Shown here one piece after another: positions 11,483 to 22,245 of a DNA stretch of 64,000 bases. Position 1 is the stretch's first letter, and each line of letters opens with the position of its first letter. The stretch covers positions 248,001-312,000 of the forward strand of contig JANQBS010000014.1 in the NCBI GenBank assembly GCA_033085395.1, given 5' to 3'. A model generated the notes under the pieces. The model did not search any database, was not told where the DNA came from, and saw only the letters and a list, made by a program, of their open reading frames with translations. This DNA comes from Xanthoparmelia taractica (lineage: Eukaryota > Ascomycota > Lecanoromycetes > Lecanorales > Parmeliaceae). The position numbers and the translations under genes are program-made.

Positions 11483-12855
11483 TCAATCAGCTTTCCAGTG
11501 CGTGGTTAATCCTCCGTCAAGGTCCTCTTTTCCAAGGTACAGCTCCAGTGCATACATTCCCATGGTCGCTGCGACATTGACCCATCTCCAAAAGTTGTCT
11601 CCAACATCACCTCCTTGGCTGGTCCACCAGTCACCGTCGCCGCCATCTCCGCTGGTCGATGCAAAATGCTGCATCAGGAGGCTAGTGTAGACAGCAATCA
11701 GAATGCTGGGACTGAACCAGCTAAGCAACCCGAGGATCTGGCCTGCACCATCCGAGTCTTCAAGCGACGCTTCCTGGGACAGTGCACGCGCTCCAGATTC
11801 ACGGACAGCGGGTATGATACGGGTTGAGGCATAAAGCACGAAGAGGCGATAAGCGAGTGAGATGATTACCGACGGAGTGATGGTGCTTAGCGCTGCAATG
11901 ATGAAATTAAATGCTGCAGGTATTGCGGAAGGCAAAACCGATAGAGCCTGTATTAAGGTGGTATACGAAGCCATGATGATTGGCGGGAATGGAGGAAAAT
12001 CCGCTGCTTGAGCTGGAGGGGGTAGTGGCTCCACAGGATTGGTGGGTTGGTAGTCAGTGAAGATCTGGTAGAGACACAGAACGATGTATGCGAATAAGAG
12101 CGAGCTCTCAACCGGATTTCCTTTCCCACTGCCGATACCCCAAGCGCAGAGGAAAACGGCACAAGTGATTGTGATACCAATAAGAGTGGCATCAACGTTA
12201 CCAATCTCTGGGAAACGAGTGACCCGCCAGAGAAAGTAAACTGAGCTCGATATCACCGATGCAGACATGACAAGCAAGCCGATCTACGCAACAGTCGTCA
12301 GATACGCTCAGAGAAAGTTGGAGGGAAACCCACCATCCAGCTGTCGCTCCTCCCTCCCCTGTTGACAAGCCACCTGGTGATCTGGCCTGCCGCTTGAATG
12401 ACCAAAAGGCTGCAGAATCCCTCGCATAGCTGGAACACTGGGGCTGACCATCTGAGCATCTTATCCCAGCTTCCAACAGTCGCCGTCTCTGCCAAGCCAT
12501 CTGGTCCAAAGATCCATTCCCATACTGACGCATCTTTGGCTCTTTTGCCGCTGAAAGTCCTCTCGACCCAGCTACTGTTATCGACGGGCTCGACTGAGAA
12601 ACGATTCAATGACCAGATCAGGAGTGTGGGCAACACGGCCCATTGTGTCCAGGCGAGTAGTTTGATCAAGGTGTACCGATATCGTGACTTGCCAGGAGTC
12701 GACAATCGCAGGATGGAGTATGAGAAGTAAAAGGAAGCGATTGAGAGAGAGAAGGCTAGGCCGCACGCCCGCCCGCCGACATCAAATGCCAATGGTATGC
12801 TGAGGATGATCGACGTTAAGAAGACGACGGACGAGAAGACTCTCAAGGTCCACAT
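11483..12855 (-). CDS. ICE2: ER membrane protein of the Ice2 family
   Basis: Two exons (12334-12855 and 11483-12283) separated by a 50-base intron give a 440-residue polytopic membrane protein. It begins with a hydrophobic segment (VFSSVVFLTSIILSIPLAF) and carries many further membrane spans, with two near the end around SPSILIAVYTSLLMQHF and VAATMGMYALELYLG. The pattern matches Ice2, an ER protein that supports peripheral ER shape, ER inheritance and lipid supply for membrane growth. The splice fuses SDSWM to IGLLVMSASV within one membrane segment. Length is typical of the family. The upstream side faces MYG1 divergently across 790 bases. Confidence 0.85.
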
Positions 12856-13645
12856 GAGCTCTGGCAGCGCTCAGGGCGCGCACGGGACGCTGTAAAGGAT
12901 GTTCAGAGGTGGGACTTGAGCAGATGAGTGGGCGTGGGAAGAGTGAAGAAATCTAAGGTTTTTTCTTGCGCTTGAGTGGGGGGTGAGGTTGGTTTATCGT
13001 TAAAGTCAACATGCGTTTAGAACAGTTGGTGAATGTTTTGAAAGGCGTCAAGAAGGGTAAAGAGGAAAGAAAGAATACTGTGTCTTCGACTGCCTCATCT
13101 ATCACAAACGTTTTGGAAGCAGGTTTGTAAGGTAAGTATTACTTGAACCAATGATGATAGGTTGCAGCAGTGTCGCGTGCGGTTTTCTCTCCAAATCTTG
13201 TTCACTTGCAGGCTTGCAGATATAGTGCAAGCGCTGAGTGGAAGCCCTGTCAAACCCTACGAACCCTGCCTATAATACCCTCAGATATATTACCGAGCAC
13301 ATTACTCACAATAACAGTCAATCTGCTTTACCTACTTTTATAGTTACTCCGTACTCCAAGACCTTCTCTCTAGATACATACGAGATGTTTATTCCTCTAC
13401 CCTCCATCAAAACTTTACTATCAGATCAAAAGTTGGCAAGGAATATAGAGATAGTAAAGTGATTGAACCAGATCGATAATGGTTAACTGATATTTCCACC
13501 AGCAAATTCGAGTCCTTCGCATCTCGTACTAACCGTAATGAGAAATGCAGATGTCGATATAGCAGACCTGCAGTATGTGTGTGTCTTGATATTTGCTGTC
13601 CAATCTCGAATTGGTGAGATCTGAATGTTGCGCAACATTTTCAAA
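12856..13645. promoter_or_regulatory. Divergent promoter region of ICE2 and MYG1
   Basis: This 0.79-kb stretch separates the two start codons. The ICE2-proximal part is purine-rich on the plus strand; the part from about 13,265 to 13,480 is noticeably AT-rich. No gene found. Confidence 0.4.
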
Positions 13646-14741
13646 ATGACAGAAGCAAAGAGATTAAGAATGGATCCCGGTCCGTTGATTGGCACCCACA
13701 AGTATGTCCGATCTTGACTCATTGGCCAAGTTCTACCTAGCTGACATCTGTAGTGGTCACTTCCATGCCGACGAGGCCCTCGCTGTCCACCTTCTCCGCA
13801 TGCTCCCCACCTACAATCCCTCGGCCCTCATTCGCACCCGTGACCCTGCTCTTCTTTCTACTTGTCACACTGTCGTCGACGTTGGCGGCGAATATCACCC
13901 GGCTCAAAACCGCTACGATCATCACCAACGGACCTTTACGACCACGTTCCCCTCGCGTCCAACCAAGTTGTCTTCTGCAGGCTTAGTTTACATGCACTTT
14001 GGCAAGCCAATAATAGCGTTGCAAACAGGGTTAGATGAGGGTAGTGAGGAGGTAGACATTTTATGGAAAAAGATCTACGAAGACTTCATCGAAGCATTGG
14101 ACGCGCATGACAATGGCATTTCGGTCTACGATCCATCCGAGACCAAAAACCTCCAGAAGCGATTTTATGATGGTGGCATAGGCTTGGGTAGCTTGGTTGG
14201 AGATCTCAATGCCAATTATGAAGATCCTTCCCCGGCCAAAACACCGGAGGAGGCGCAAGAAGCTGAAGATGCCCGCTTCTTACAAGCGAGCTCGCTAATG
14301 GGATCAAGTTTTGTACGAAAATTGCAATACTACCATCGTGCTTGGCTGCCCGCCCGCACGCTCGTACATCAAACATACCATGCTCGCAGAGAGTACGATG
14401 CCAAAGGGAGGGTAATGTTGTTCCCTCGAGGCTGTCCTTGGAAAGATCACCTGTACACACTCGAAGCGGAGCAACCGGATGAAGAGAAAGTGTTGTACGT
14501 TCTGTATCCCGAACATGAGCATCAAGGTGCAAAATGGCGTGTGCAAGCCGTAAGTATAAGCAAAGATAGCTTCGAGAGCAGAAAGCCGTTGCCGGATAGT
14601 TGGAGAGGGTTGAGGGATGATCAATTAAGTGCGATTGGTGGGATCCAAGGTTGTATCTTTGCTCACGCAAGTGGCTTCATTGGAGGTAACAAAACGAGAG
14701 AAGGGGCGCTGGACATGGCAAAGAAGGCTATCGAGCTCTGA
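13646..14741 (+). CDS. MYG1: MYG1 family protein (DHH-type exonuclease)
   Basis: Two exons (13646-13701 and 13754-14741) give a 347-residue MYG1 (UPF0160) protein. The 52-base intron splits the first catalytic motif: GPLIGTHN is completed to NGHFHADEALAV after splicing, with a GCTGAC branch site. The DHH-like metal motif is visible as YDHHQRTF, and the C-terminus has the GCIFAHASGFIGGNKTREGA block conserved in the family. Human MYG1 is a 3-prime to 5-prime RNA exonuclease linking nuclear and mitochondrial RNA processing; the fungal protein is expected to be similar. Reading without the intron would start at 13689 with a wrong N-terminus that lacks the IGTHN motif. Confidence 0.95.
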
Positions 14742-15089
14742 GGACCATCGAAGGCCCACGAAAAGCAATTCACAGCGGGGCGTTCAATGGTGGCAAGCAT
14801 TCAAGAGGTGCAGAACCTTGGAATGTATCACGGTTATACCATTTAGTCGTGCATCAGCAAAAGCATAGAACAAAGTTGCCAGCCGTCGCCTTGTGTGTGG
14901 GTACTCCGTGGCCAATAACTCCGTGAACACCAGCCTCAACAATCCGCCCTTCTTAGAGCTATCTCTGCAATAGCGAAGATCATAACTCGTTGCCAGCATC
15001 AAGACCACGCTCGTCTGGCTCAGATCCGCGATGCAATATTTCCCAAGGACTGGTCAAATCCTCGCTAATCAGTGCTGCGAGCGGGTGGG
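14742..15089. other. Intergenic region between convergent MYG1 and IGO1
   Basis: About 350 bases with only short meaningless open frames; contains the two 3-prime ends. Confidence 0.5.
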
Positions 15090-15654
15090 CTACCCCTCCT
15101 TAGATGGCGGACCACTTGAGCTTCCCTTATCTGGACCCTTCGGACTGATCACGCTTCCCTCATCCACACTTGTCTCCCTCTGTAGGAAGCTGCTCTCTTT
15201 TACAGGACTGCCGCTTGATGCTCCAGGAATTGAACCATTGCTAGCACCATTGCTGTTACCATTACTTCCACTAGTGGGACCTGGAGAGGTCAGGTGAGGT
15301 ATATTTTCTGGTAGTGGATGTTGGCTTCCAATGGAAGTGACACCGCCTTCGGATGCCTTGCCAGCTTTCGAAAGCGCGTAATCGCCGGAGTCAAAGTATT
15401 TGCGCTCCTGGCCAAGTCGTAATGTCAGCGTCGTGGGTTGGTGCAAGGGTATTTAGAGACCGACTTTGAGCTTGTTCTGCAAGAGGTCCTTCTTGTTGGG
15501 TAGCTTCCCATAGAGACGGAAGACCTTTTGCTCCTCCTCGTTGAGTGACTGTCCAGAGTATTAGTAATGCCCAACTACTTTGTCTAGATTGGCCAGGAGT
15601 TGCTATTTTGTCACTCACGCTTATATCCACCTTATTCTTCTGATGAGGGTTCAT
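15090..15654 (-). CDS. IGO1: Endosulfine/ARPP-19 family PP2A inhibitor Igo1
   Basis: Three exons (15619-15654, 15465-15548, 15090-15407) give a 145-residue endosulfine. The invariant core KYFDSGDYALSKAGK is present; its Ser in FDSGDY is the site that Greatwall/Rim15 kinase phosphorylates to turn the protein into a PP2A-B55 inhibitor, controlling entry into mitosis or quiescence. The upstream helix LNEEEQKVFRLYGKLP is in exon 2. The junction LLQNKLK-ERKYFDSGDY fixes the second intron (57 bases); its donor GTCGGT is weak but gives the exact family sequence. The C-terminal half is Ser/Gly/Pro-rich and disordered, as usual in fungal members. Confidence 0.95.
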
Positions 15655-16414
15655 AGTGAGAGACGCACAAGGGGAAGAGTAATAGAATCTAAGCTTTGAG
15701 GAACAGGAATCCGAGCCTCGCTTTGGCAACAGTCGGAAAACCAGCTGTAGGGAAGCCAGCAACGTGAGTACCGCGATTTGCGAGAGATCCCAAAGACGAC
15801 ACTATTTCGATTGGCTATTACCAGCTCAAAAGATCCAAGGCAAGGAGTAAGCTCTGGGTAGAGTCCTTTCTTTGCAGTTGTAGGAAGCTAGTGGGAGAAG
15901 GCAAGGGCACTAATGGAGGTGACGGAGTAGATGTGAGGCAGCGGGAGGCGGAGCGACTGGCAATGAACGGGAAGAGGGACAGGAGGGTAAAGATGGGAAT
16001 GGAGCAATATTGTAGGTTGGAAGGAAGGTATTTATTCTTTGGTGAAAGCAGGAGGTTGTGGGATGTGAAGAGTGAGGAGAGGATGAATGTTTTGGAGATC
16101 GACCTCATAGCAGACTCTTGCGGCTTAGTATTCTTTGTTTAGCCTCGCTTTCGCTCCGCGGCATTCTTCCTATTGGTCAATTTCTTGGACCCCCTTTCAA
16201 AGTCACAAGCCCACCAAACAATTTTCTTACCTTCTTCCTTCACCACTTTTCGCTTGCCTCTCTTTATATCTACTCGGCAATGTATCTAGGAGCCTTTCCT
16301 TTACATGCGCTCTCACCCACTGGCCTTAATAAAAATCCATGTTAGGGGACAAGCATCTTGACATGATCATTGGAAACACTCGGCGTCTTTGAATCCTGTG
16401 AAGTACAATCGGAG
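15655..16414. promoter_or_regulatory. Divergent promoter region of IGO1 and SFM1
   Basis: This 0.76-kb stretch lies between the start codons of IGO1 (minus) and SFM1 (plus). It contains a purine-rich block (about 15,880-16,080, plus strand) followed by pyrimidine-rich sequence towards SFM1. The small open frames are low-complexity shadows. Confidence 0.4.
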
Positions 16415-17277
16415 ATGGGAAGCGACCCCGGCCAAAAGATAACAAGCTACATCGTCGAGCATTTGGATCCCGAGCTTGGACCATGGTCGACGCTCGAGTA
16501 TCGCTCAATCGCTCTAGAATCTGCCAAGGCCGGTGCAAGGTTCTTCTTGAGCTCTGTCCCAAAAGTAATGTCATTACCACCAGAGCTTCGAGGTCTTGAG
16601 AGCTTGGTAATAGAGCATCTAAGTGTAGAGGAGCTTTTCAAAGAGGACAAGGCACGGGTATGCTTGCTTGATCCAGCCGCCACTGTTGAATTGAGTCCGG
16701 AAGATGCGACTAAATTCGATGTCTTTCTATTTGGTGGAATCTTGGGTATGATATACAAAGTAATTGAAACGATCGGTCTTGGTTTGACTTGACATATGAA
16801 AACAGGTGACGACCCGCCTCGCGGTAAAGAGGGAAGATGATGGCGGGGTTTGATGTAGGCACTGATTGAAGCACAGACAGAACATCTGAGCTGCGAAAGA
16901 AGGGTTTCACTGGGAGGAGGCTTGGCCCGATACAAATGACAACAGACACGGCAGTGCGTGTGACTCGAACGGTCGTACAGCAGAAAGGTCATTGAAACAT
17001 CGTGCCTATAGCTGTTGCTCTCGAAGCTGAATAGTCATCGCAGTACCACTGAAGGACATACCATACGTGGATTATCCCGAGTTACAGATCGATGAACATG
17101 AAAGCACGGAGATGCCATTCCGTTACGTTAAGAACGCGGATGGATCACCTTGCATGCCAGAAGTGAGTTGCACAAGACCCAAGCTCGAACAGCTAACAAT
17201 GGTTTTACTAAATCGCACAGGGAATGATGGACTTGATCAAGGCTGACTCAGAGAAGGGATTTGGCGACTTGCTTTGA
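16415..17277 (+). CDS. SFM1: SPOUT methyltransferase Sfm1
   Basis: Five exons (16415-16745, 16806-16823, 16877-16987, 17044-17162, 17221-17277) give a 211-residue protein close to the yeast Sfm1 length. Sfm1 methylates an arginine of small-subunit ribosomal protein uS3 (Rps3) and has the knotted SPOUT fold. Landmarks are the N-terminal YIVEHLDPELGPWSTLEY, the LFGGILGDDPPRDRTSEL cofactor-knot segment, and IPYVDYPEL and FGDLL at the end. The conserved GDDPPR motif is encoded largely by an 18-base microexon; the splice into exon 1 is needed to restore it. The third intron has a poor donor (GTCATT) but the frame and conservation support it. Start chosen at the ATG at 16415, 12 residues before the conserved YIVEH. 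Confidence 0.92.
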
Positions 17278-17625
17278 GCGACTTCACTCAGTGAACCCAA
17301 GTGATCAGCATGCATTATCAGCGACAGTGTTTAAAGAAGAAGAAGAAGAAGAAGAAGATGATGATGATGAGTGTTGTACAGCTTGGAATTGCTCTTAGAC
17401 CTGCTCTAGTCATTTTGGTGCAAATTCCTATTCGGGCATACATGAGCGTAGAATTTTATAGGGACATCGACTTGCATACCTATCGTAGAATATGTGTCTG
17501 GCTTCTTCTCTCTTCGAAGCTTGAATGGATAATGACTTTCTTGTGTCGTCCAAGGTCAAGTCTTTCCGGGCCACGGTTCTCGAATCTGAACTGTGAGGGC
17601 GGATCCTGTATCTAACGTTCAAACT
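17278..17625. repeat. Intergenic region with trinucleotide microsatellite
   Basis: Between the convergent 3-prime ends of SFM1 and the SMN gene. At about 17,333-17,371 the plus strand has an AAG run that passes into an ATG run, a simple microsatellite. Nothing else recognised. Confidence 0.7.
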
Positions 17626-18330
17626 TCATCTGTCTTGTTTGGGCGTATGACTCTGCACTTGCTGCTGCCCCTCATAAAATCCAGTATAATACCCTGCATA
17701 GTACCAAGACATCATTAGATTCTTAAGGGTCTCATCTTTAACTAATCAAGGCCAGTCAGCTTTTCCCGTACGCTGATGGCAAAAGGGAAAGTGGAATGCG
17801 TACCACCACTGATAACTGCGTTAGGCATCCATGGCTTTTCCGGTTGGTCCACCACAGTATTTGCATTGGGTAGGCGTTGCTTGTGCTCGGACTCGCTTGT
17901 CGAAGGCACCTACCGGCACATAAGCATTGCTGTATGATGACCGCTTTGGCTGCCCGCTTACGCAGAGAGTGTCTGCCGAGTCTCCGTTAGGCTGAGCTTG
18001 AGCGGTCTCAGGCTCTTCATCCAGCTCTCCGTCTTCCAGCTTTTCTGACGAGATACCATTGGTTTGCATGCCAGCTGTTGCTTGGCGAAGGTCATCTTCA
18101 GTCATATTTGTATCTTCTTCCTGAACTCCATCCTCCTTAATGATATCTTCGACACGCTCACCGCGCGCATGTATACTATGATAGAGCTATATCGAGTATG
18201 AGCAAAAACCGGGGACGTGACTAGAGATAGGAAGGACCTTGTACTCTGCGAGAGCATCATCCCACGATTGCAATAAAGCAGCGTCATCCCAAACCTCAGC
18301 TTGTGAGAGCTGCTTTCTGTTCCTTTCCAT
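17626..18330 (-). CDS. SMN1: Survival-motor-neuron (SMN) family protein
   Basis: Four exons (18238-18330, 17962-18186, 17807-17909, 17626-17741) give a 178-residue protein. Its N-terminus contains the Gemin2-binding helix (WDDAALLQSWDDALAEYK) and its C-terminus the self-associating YG box (MSWYYAGYYTGFYEGQQQ). These are the two hallmarks of SMN, the scaffold that assembles Sm rings on spliceosomal snRNAs. No Tudor domain is visible, as in fission yeast Smn1. Three introns are 51-65 bases; the last carries a GCTGAC branch site. If the second-to-last intron is kept, the frame runs into an early stop and the YG box is lost. Start at the ATG at 18330. Divergent from NOP15 with 255 bases between starts. 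Confidence 0.9.
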
Positions 18331-18585
18331 CCCTAGGAAGAAGTTGTCGTAACGCTGGGTCTAAGGCTACAAGCTCTCATATTGCTCAGTTCCAGGCCTA
18401 CGGCTAGCGTTCACGCTAGGAGACGTCAGTCTTGGCGTCACAACAACCTAACGAGCTAACTTAGCCACCTTCTCTTCGTCAAGACAACTTCAAACAAATC
18501 CACCACTTCAACAAAACACTAAAAGTTCGACACTTGAAGCCATAATACACTACTACGTGCGTCATTACAAAATTTTCTTGCGACT

Positions 18586-21087
18586 ATGCCTAAAGCCAAG
18601 CCGCCTAAGAATCTAGGTACGATACAGATATGTCTAGATCTACCGTTGTATTGCTTGTTCTAACCGACCTTGGTGTCGACAGTTGTCGACGGAACCGCGA
18701 AGCTTGCCGCCAAGTCCAATCCCAATGATAAACATGAAGCTCCGGACCTTAACATCGAAGAGGCCACTATAGCATCACCAAGACCGTCGCGCAAGCGCGC
18801 AGGCGATTACTTCGACTTTGTTGATGGAGCAAACGCGGAGCCATCGAGTAAATCAGCTGACTCAAAGGCTGCCAAGCCCAAGAGAACGGCGAAGACAGCA
18901 CCCGCCGAGAAAGACGAAAAGTCACACGAAGTTGAAGCAAGACCAGCCGCTACAGCGAAAAGAGGCAAGAAGGGACAAGGGGCGAAAAAGGAAGTCGCTG
19001 AATCCACAAGTGACACGACGACTAAGCCAGTAGAAAAGGGGAAAAGGCTAAGGAAGTCAAAGGTTGCCGAAGATGATTTGGCCGGAGAGAAGCCTGAGAG
19101 CTCGAAGAAGTCGAAGAAGGCAACCAAGGAGCCAGCTGCAGATAGAAGTCCCAAGCCCAATGCTACTCCAAAGACTGTCAAGGCTGAGACGAAGACCAAA
19201 GCCAAGAAGTCAAAGGCCAAGAGGGGTACTGCCGAACAGGAAAGCTCTGCCGTCCTTCCGGACGTTGTTATGGATGAAGGGCCGCTGGAGACACAGTTAC
19301 AGTCAGAGAAAGGCCATGCTACTGAGGCTGCGGAGAAGCAACCTGCTACTGGTGCCCAAGCAACAAAGGCCGCGAAGACTGCTAAGAAACCTGCTAAGGA
19401 GTCGAAAGCGAGCAAACTTGAATCAGCCAAAGCTTCAGCCGCAGAAACAGTTGCGGACGGTGCAAATCTTACGAAAAAGGGAGCCAAGGCTGGGGCTGAG
19501 ATGGTTAAGAAAGCTTCGAAAATAAAGGCTCCAGCTATCGAAACAGCTGCAGACGTCACAGGTAGTTTGAAAAAGGGGGCCATGGTTGCGACTGATAAAG
19601 CCGAGCAAGCTGTGGAATCCATACCTCCAGCTGCGGAGACGCTAGCTGGTGTTACAGATGTGGCGAAGAAGGATGTCAGAGCTCGCACCACAAAGATGAA
19701 GACAGGAGCAAAATCGAAAGAGTCTCGAACCGCTAAGGATGATGCGTCCGTCAAGCCCACAGAAACTACCGAAGAACAGAAGACTGAGGCGTCCAAATCC
19801 AGAAAGCGCAAGGCTCCCGCAAGCGCCGATACCGAGGCTTTGAAAACTGAGATCCTCGACCCGTTGTCGGAGCATGCTTCGGCAACAAAGAAACAGAAGA
19901 ACGCGACCACCGAGTCCAAATCAATCAAGGATACTGTAGGAGAGCTCTTGGCGACGGCAACCGAAGGAGCCAACGCCGCAAGAGCCTCTCTTGGAGGTCT
20001 TGCGACTTCAATCATGGGAGGCGCCAGTGAAGCAGCAGAGGGAGCAATGGGCGCAAAGAAATCAGTGAAAGCTTCCGCTAAGAAGGTCAAGGGTAAGGGT
20101 AAAGCCACAACAGAGGATGTAACTAAATCGTCTGGCAAGATAGCAGCAAATGAAGGGCCTGGGACTGCCGGTTCGGAAGACGACTCCAACGATGAGCCAG
20201 ACGATCACACAGCCGCCCTCCTCGCAGGCTTTGAGAGCGACGGTGACGAAGGGATCGTTTTAGGCTCAGGCTTCAAAGAGGGTCAGAAGATCCCTACGGT
20301 GCCCCAAGAGGAGAAGACCGCAAAGATGCTCGAGGACGTCAAAAAGGGTGCTGTCGAGGGACCAGGCGTAGTGTATGTTGGGCGTATTCCTCATGGATTC
20401 TACGAGCATGAAATGCGGGAATATTTTTCCCAATTCGGCGACATCAATCGCCTCCGCTTGTCCCGCAACCGGAAGAGTGGTGCCTCCAAACATTACGCTT
20501 TTATTGAGTTCAATTCCGCTGGTGTTGCTAAGATTGTTGCTGATACGATGAACAATTACCTCATGTTCGGCCACATACTGAGATGCAAGATTGTACCAAA
20601 GGAGCAATTACAGGAAACCTTGTGGAAGGGTGCCGACAAGCGCTTCAAAGCTGTGCCATGGAACAAGATTGAAGGGAGGAAGCTGGAGATAGGGCTTGGT
20701 AGGGAGCAATGGGCTGGAAGAATTGAAGAAGAGAAGAAGCGTAGGGCATCCAAGAACGAGAAGACTAAGGCAATCGGATATGAATTTGAGACGGGCGAGC
20801 TGAAGGGCGTTGACCAAGTACCTGTCAGAGATGCAGCAAAGAAGATCGACGATGGGGACAAGGTGGAAGAGGAAATGTCGTTGGTGACGGCTGGAGGTAG
20901 GACTGGCAATGGTGCTGTCGTTGTGAGCGAGGAAGTCAAAATAAAGAGAGTGAAGAAGGTTAAAGGGAAGACAGAAGAAACCACTACCGCTGGGGCCACG
21001 AAGACGAAGCGGGCGCTGGATGCTGGCGCAGAGATAGTAGGTTCTGCGGCCAAGAAGGCGAGACAAGGGAACAATGCAGCTACCTGA
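18586..21087 (+). CDS. NOP15: NOP15/NIFK-like nucleolar RRM protein with very long N-terminus
   Basis: Exons 18586-18616 and 18683-21087 give an 811-residue protein. One RRM lies at about residues 570-650 (VVYVGRIPHGF and KHYAFIEFNSA are its RNP-type strands), followed by a basic tail with KRFKAVPWNKIEGRKLE as in Nop15/NIFK, factors for 60S pre-ribosome processing in the nucleolus. Yeast Nop15 is about 220 residues. Here the RRM is preceded by about 560 residues of Lys/Ala/Glu/Thr-rich sequence resembling histone H1 or LEA-type amphipathic helices, with loosely repeated AAET..AG..TKKGA units, then an acidic EDDSNDEPDD patch. The frame is open across the whole exon. The antisense frame is also open for 460 codons, a by-product of composition. 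The function of the extension is unknown. Confidence 0.85.
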
Positions 21088-21210
21088 AGGATGCCAGATG
21101 CTGAACATCTTGCATCAGTTGTCGAACCTTGGAAACAGATACCCGCAACGGCGCAGGGGAAAGTCGTCAATTATTGGCATGCATACATTAGCTAAATAAA
21201 ATGCCCAACC

Positions 21211-22245
21211 TCAATTTTCTTCCAATTCAGCTATTACTTCTGCTCCTTTTGCCATGATCAATCTTCGGTTCTCCTCCCACTTGATCCAGGCCATAGCCTG
21301 AAGCAAGCAGTCAGCCAAATCATCGAGCTTCCCCACTGAGTCCTGCGTAACAGCCCGTGCTTCAGATTCTATCAACTTCTTCTGTTTCACCGACGACTTG
21401 CTATCCCTCCCGGTCTTCTTCCTCAAATATGCTTTTCCCAACTGCGCAGCTGCTCCTTCCAATTGAAAGCGTCTGCCATCCTCCAACCATTCCGTGACCA
21501 GATCTATCTTTGCGGACTTAGTCTTGGCGCTTTTGGAACCATGACCCTCTTTCAGGGCACCCTGCTTGTACGTAATCCAGAAGCTGGATACCTTGGAGGG
21601 AGCAATCGGATGTACGTCTCCCTCCCAGAAGCCGCTTTCCGAAAACGTTTTTAAGACGGCATAGATCATGGCCTCGAACATATTGACGCGCAAAGTCCAT
21701 TCCTGTACTGCTGACCCGCCCATGGATCTGAACCTTTGCCGTTCGATCAGGATATGAGTGGGTCTCAGATCCTTTAGAAGAGTGGTGACAAGGTTATATG
21801 CGTACTGGGAGTACGTTGCGGGATCGAAGGCCTCCTTCGGGTTTGACGTTGCGACCTTGCCTGGTCGCTCGGGTTTTGTGGTCACCTTTCTCGGCACCAT
21901 AACCTTGGTTGGCTTCGACTGGGTCGACTCCTCAGCAATAGCAATCCGAGTCCAATCTTGCACCACGGGGTTTCCAATATCTGTCGCCGTCCGGCGGCCG
22001 GTATGCGGAAGGATGAGGCAGCAATATGCAAGGTTACGAATGCCCATATCTATACTGAGGATCCTGCATGGTTGCGGTAGAGCATCCCGCGAACTTTTAA
22101 GACTGAGACTGCCCTTGGGAAGATGGTTCAGCAATTGAGAGGTCAGGATAGGTTTGGTGCCAGACGAGTTAACGCCGACAGCTCTGGCTAGGATGCTGAG
22201 CTGACCGTTGGTACAGGAGCTGAGCCAGGAAAGGCGCGACGCCAT
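21211..22245 (-). CDS. CCE1: Mitochondrial Holliday-junction resolvase Cce1/Ydc2
   Basis: Single exon, 344 residues. The N-terminal 40 residues form a SAP-like motif (LSILARAVGVNSSGTKPIL) used for DNA binding by fission yeast Ydc2. The RNase-H-like nuclease core follows with acidic positions in ILSIDMGIRNLAY, HILIERQRFRS and LDDLADCLLQAMAWI. The family cuts cruciform DNA in mitochondria and resolves recombination intermediates of mitochondrial DNA. All expected acidic residues appear present. The 3-prime end is 123 bases from that of NOP15 (convergent). Divergent from GLR1. Confidence 0.93.
   Translation of the reverse strand: MASRLSWLSSCTNGQLSILARAVGVNSSGTKPILTSQLLNHLPKGSLSLKSSRDALPQPCRILSIDMGIRNLAYCCLILPHTGRRTATDIGNPVVQDWTRIAIAEESTQSKPTKVMVPRKVTTKPERPGKVATSNPKEAFDPATYSQYAYNLVTTLLKDLRPTHILIERQRFRSMGGSAVQEWTLRVNMFEAMIYAVLKTFSESGFWEGDVHPIAPSKVSSFWITYKQGALKEGHGSKSAKTKSAKIDLVTEWLEDGRRFQLEGAAAQLGKAYLRKKTGRDSKSSVKQKKLIESEARAVTQDSVGKLDDLADCLLQAMAWIKWEENRRLIMAKGAEVIAELEEN

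Noticed and set aside
18807..20189. 460-codon open frame antisense to the NOP15-like gene
   Set aside because: It is Ser/Ala/Phe-rich, mirrors the Lys/Glu/Ala codon bias of the sense strand and contains no domain; the sense frame has the RRM.
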